Part shown: piece by piece, positions 5,377 through 5,471 of the stretch
Layout of the letters: each line of letters starts with the position of its first letter
How positions within the stretch are numbered: the first letter of the stretch is position 1
Assembly (NCBI GenBank): GCA_015520525.1
Contig: WAPY01000015.1
Location: forward strand, 1 to 5,471
Direction of reading: 5' to 3'
Source of the DNA: Candidatus Woesearchaeota archaeon
GTDB lineage: Archaea > Nanobdellota > Nanobdellia > Woesearchaeales > WAPY01
Length of the DNA stretch: 5,471 nt
The notes under the pieces: model-generated
The model's database searches: none
What the model was told of the DNA's origin: nothing
The model's input: only the letters and a program-made list of their open reading frames with translations
Made by a program: the position numbers and the translations under genes

Positions 5377-5388
5377 ATTTATATATTT
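5377..5388 (-). promoter_or_regulatory. TATA box of mpg, in a divergent promoter region
   Basis: AAATATATAAAT on the minus strand is centred 27 bases before the mpg ATG, so transcription should begin at or within a few bases of the start codon. The element is nearly symmetrical (TTTATATA on the plus strand) and could also serve the divergent gene to the right. Confidence 0.6.
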
Positions 5389-5400
5389 TTATTGTAAAAA
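5386..5400. repeat. AT-only inverted repeat between mpg and the divergent gene
   Basis: TTTTTA and TAAAAA are perfect 6-base arms around TTG. It overlaps the upstream edge of the mpg TATA region. The composition is low-complexity, so chance is a serious alternative to an operator. Confidence 0.3.
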
Positions 5401-5402
5401 TT

Positions 5403-5471
5403 ATGCAAAAACTTAAAAAAAGGAAAGAATTAAAGAGTATTATGAAAGACAGAATAACCCTTACAATTGAT
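5403..5471 (+). CDS. Start of a divergent gene, possibly a ribbon-helix-helix protein (cut by the window edge)
   Basis: An ATG at 5403 opens a frame that runs to the end of the window: 23 codons, strongly basic at first (MQKLKKRKELKSI), then MKDRITLTID. The RITLTID stretch resembles the N-terminal beta strand of CopG/Arc-type ribbon-helix-helix regulators and antitoxins, which often begin with just such a segment. If so, the second ATG at 5442 may be the true start; the shared TATA box (centre near 5382) would place transcription near 5407, after the first ATG, which also favours 5442. No strong SD precedes either ATG. With only 23 residues visible the family call is a suggestion, and the frame could be non-coding. 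Confidence 0.45.
   Translation, partial: MQKLKKRKELKSIMKDRITLTID

Noticed and set aside
1..5471. tRNA, rRNA, CRISPR array, insertion sequence or attachment site
   Set aside because: Nearly all the DNA is accounted for by protein genes, and the short gaps show no tandem repeats, transposase remnants or tRNA-like folds.

Overview
The window is a gene-dense archaeal segment. The evidence is gene content: a phosphorolytic exosome (Rrp4, Rrp41, Rrp42), an archaeal-type proteasome alpha subunit, archaeal SBDS and the RNase P protein Pop5, all in the order known as the archaeal exosome/proteasome superoperon. Ribosome-binding sites match the anti-SD end of archaeal 16S rRNA (GGAGGTGA), and promoters look like archaeal TATA boxes. 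The DNA is moderately AT-rich. The sequence does not settle the lineage; a euryarchaeal or DPANN-type archaeon is a guess.

Layout, read along the minus strand from right to left. (1) At the far right edge the first codons of a plus-strand gene, possibly a ribbon-helix-helix regulator, diverge from an alkyladenine DNA glycosylase gene (mpg, 5355-4714) across a 47-base AT-rich promoter region. (2) After a 39-base gap comes an inosine/xanthosine triphosphatase of the YjjX/DUF84 family (4674-4120). (3) A 101-base gap holds a good TATA box, a possible 9-codon upstream ORF and two abutting inverted repeats. (4) Then a compact run of six genes reaches the left edge: pop5/rnp2 (4018-3671), psmA (3656-2931), sbds (2912-2190), rrp4 (2187-1480), rrp41 (1470-733) and rrp42 (736 to beyond base 1). 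Gaps are 14, 18, 2 and 9 bases, then a 4-base ATGA overlap. rrp42 is open to the window edge and lacks only its last few codons.

How the genes fit together. The six-gene run joins RNA 3'-end degradation and tailing (the Rrp41-Rrp42 hexamer ring with its Rrp4 cap), tRNA 5' maturation (Pop5), 60S/50S ribosome maturation (SBDS) and protein degradation (PsmA). The upstream pair, Mpg and YjjX, forms a separate theme: removal of damaged or deaminated purines from DNA and from the nucleotide pool. Genes inside the operon have strong SD sites, while the three genes that follow a promoter-like region (mpg, yjjX, pop5) have none at normal distance.

No new defence or mobile system is visible. The points most worth a second look are an Rrp41 active-site loop in which the usual catalytic Asp appears replaced, and the unusual leader in front of pop5. 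No RNA genes, CRISPR arrays or insertion sequences were seen, and no gene-free stretch exceeds about 100 bases.
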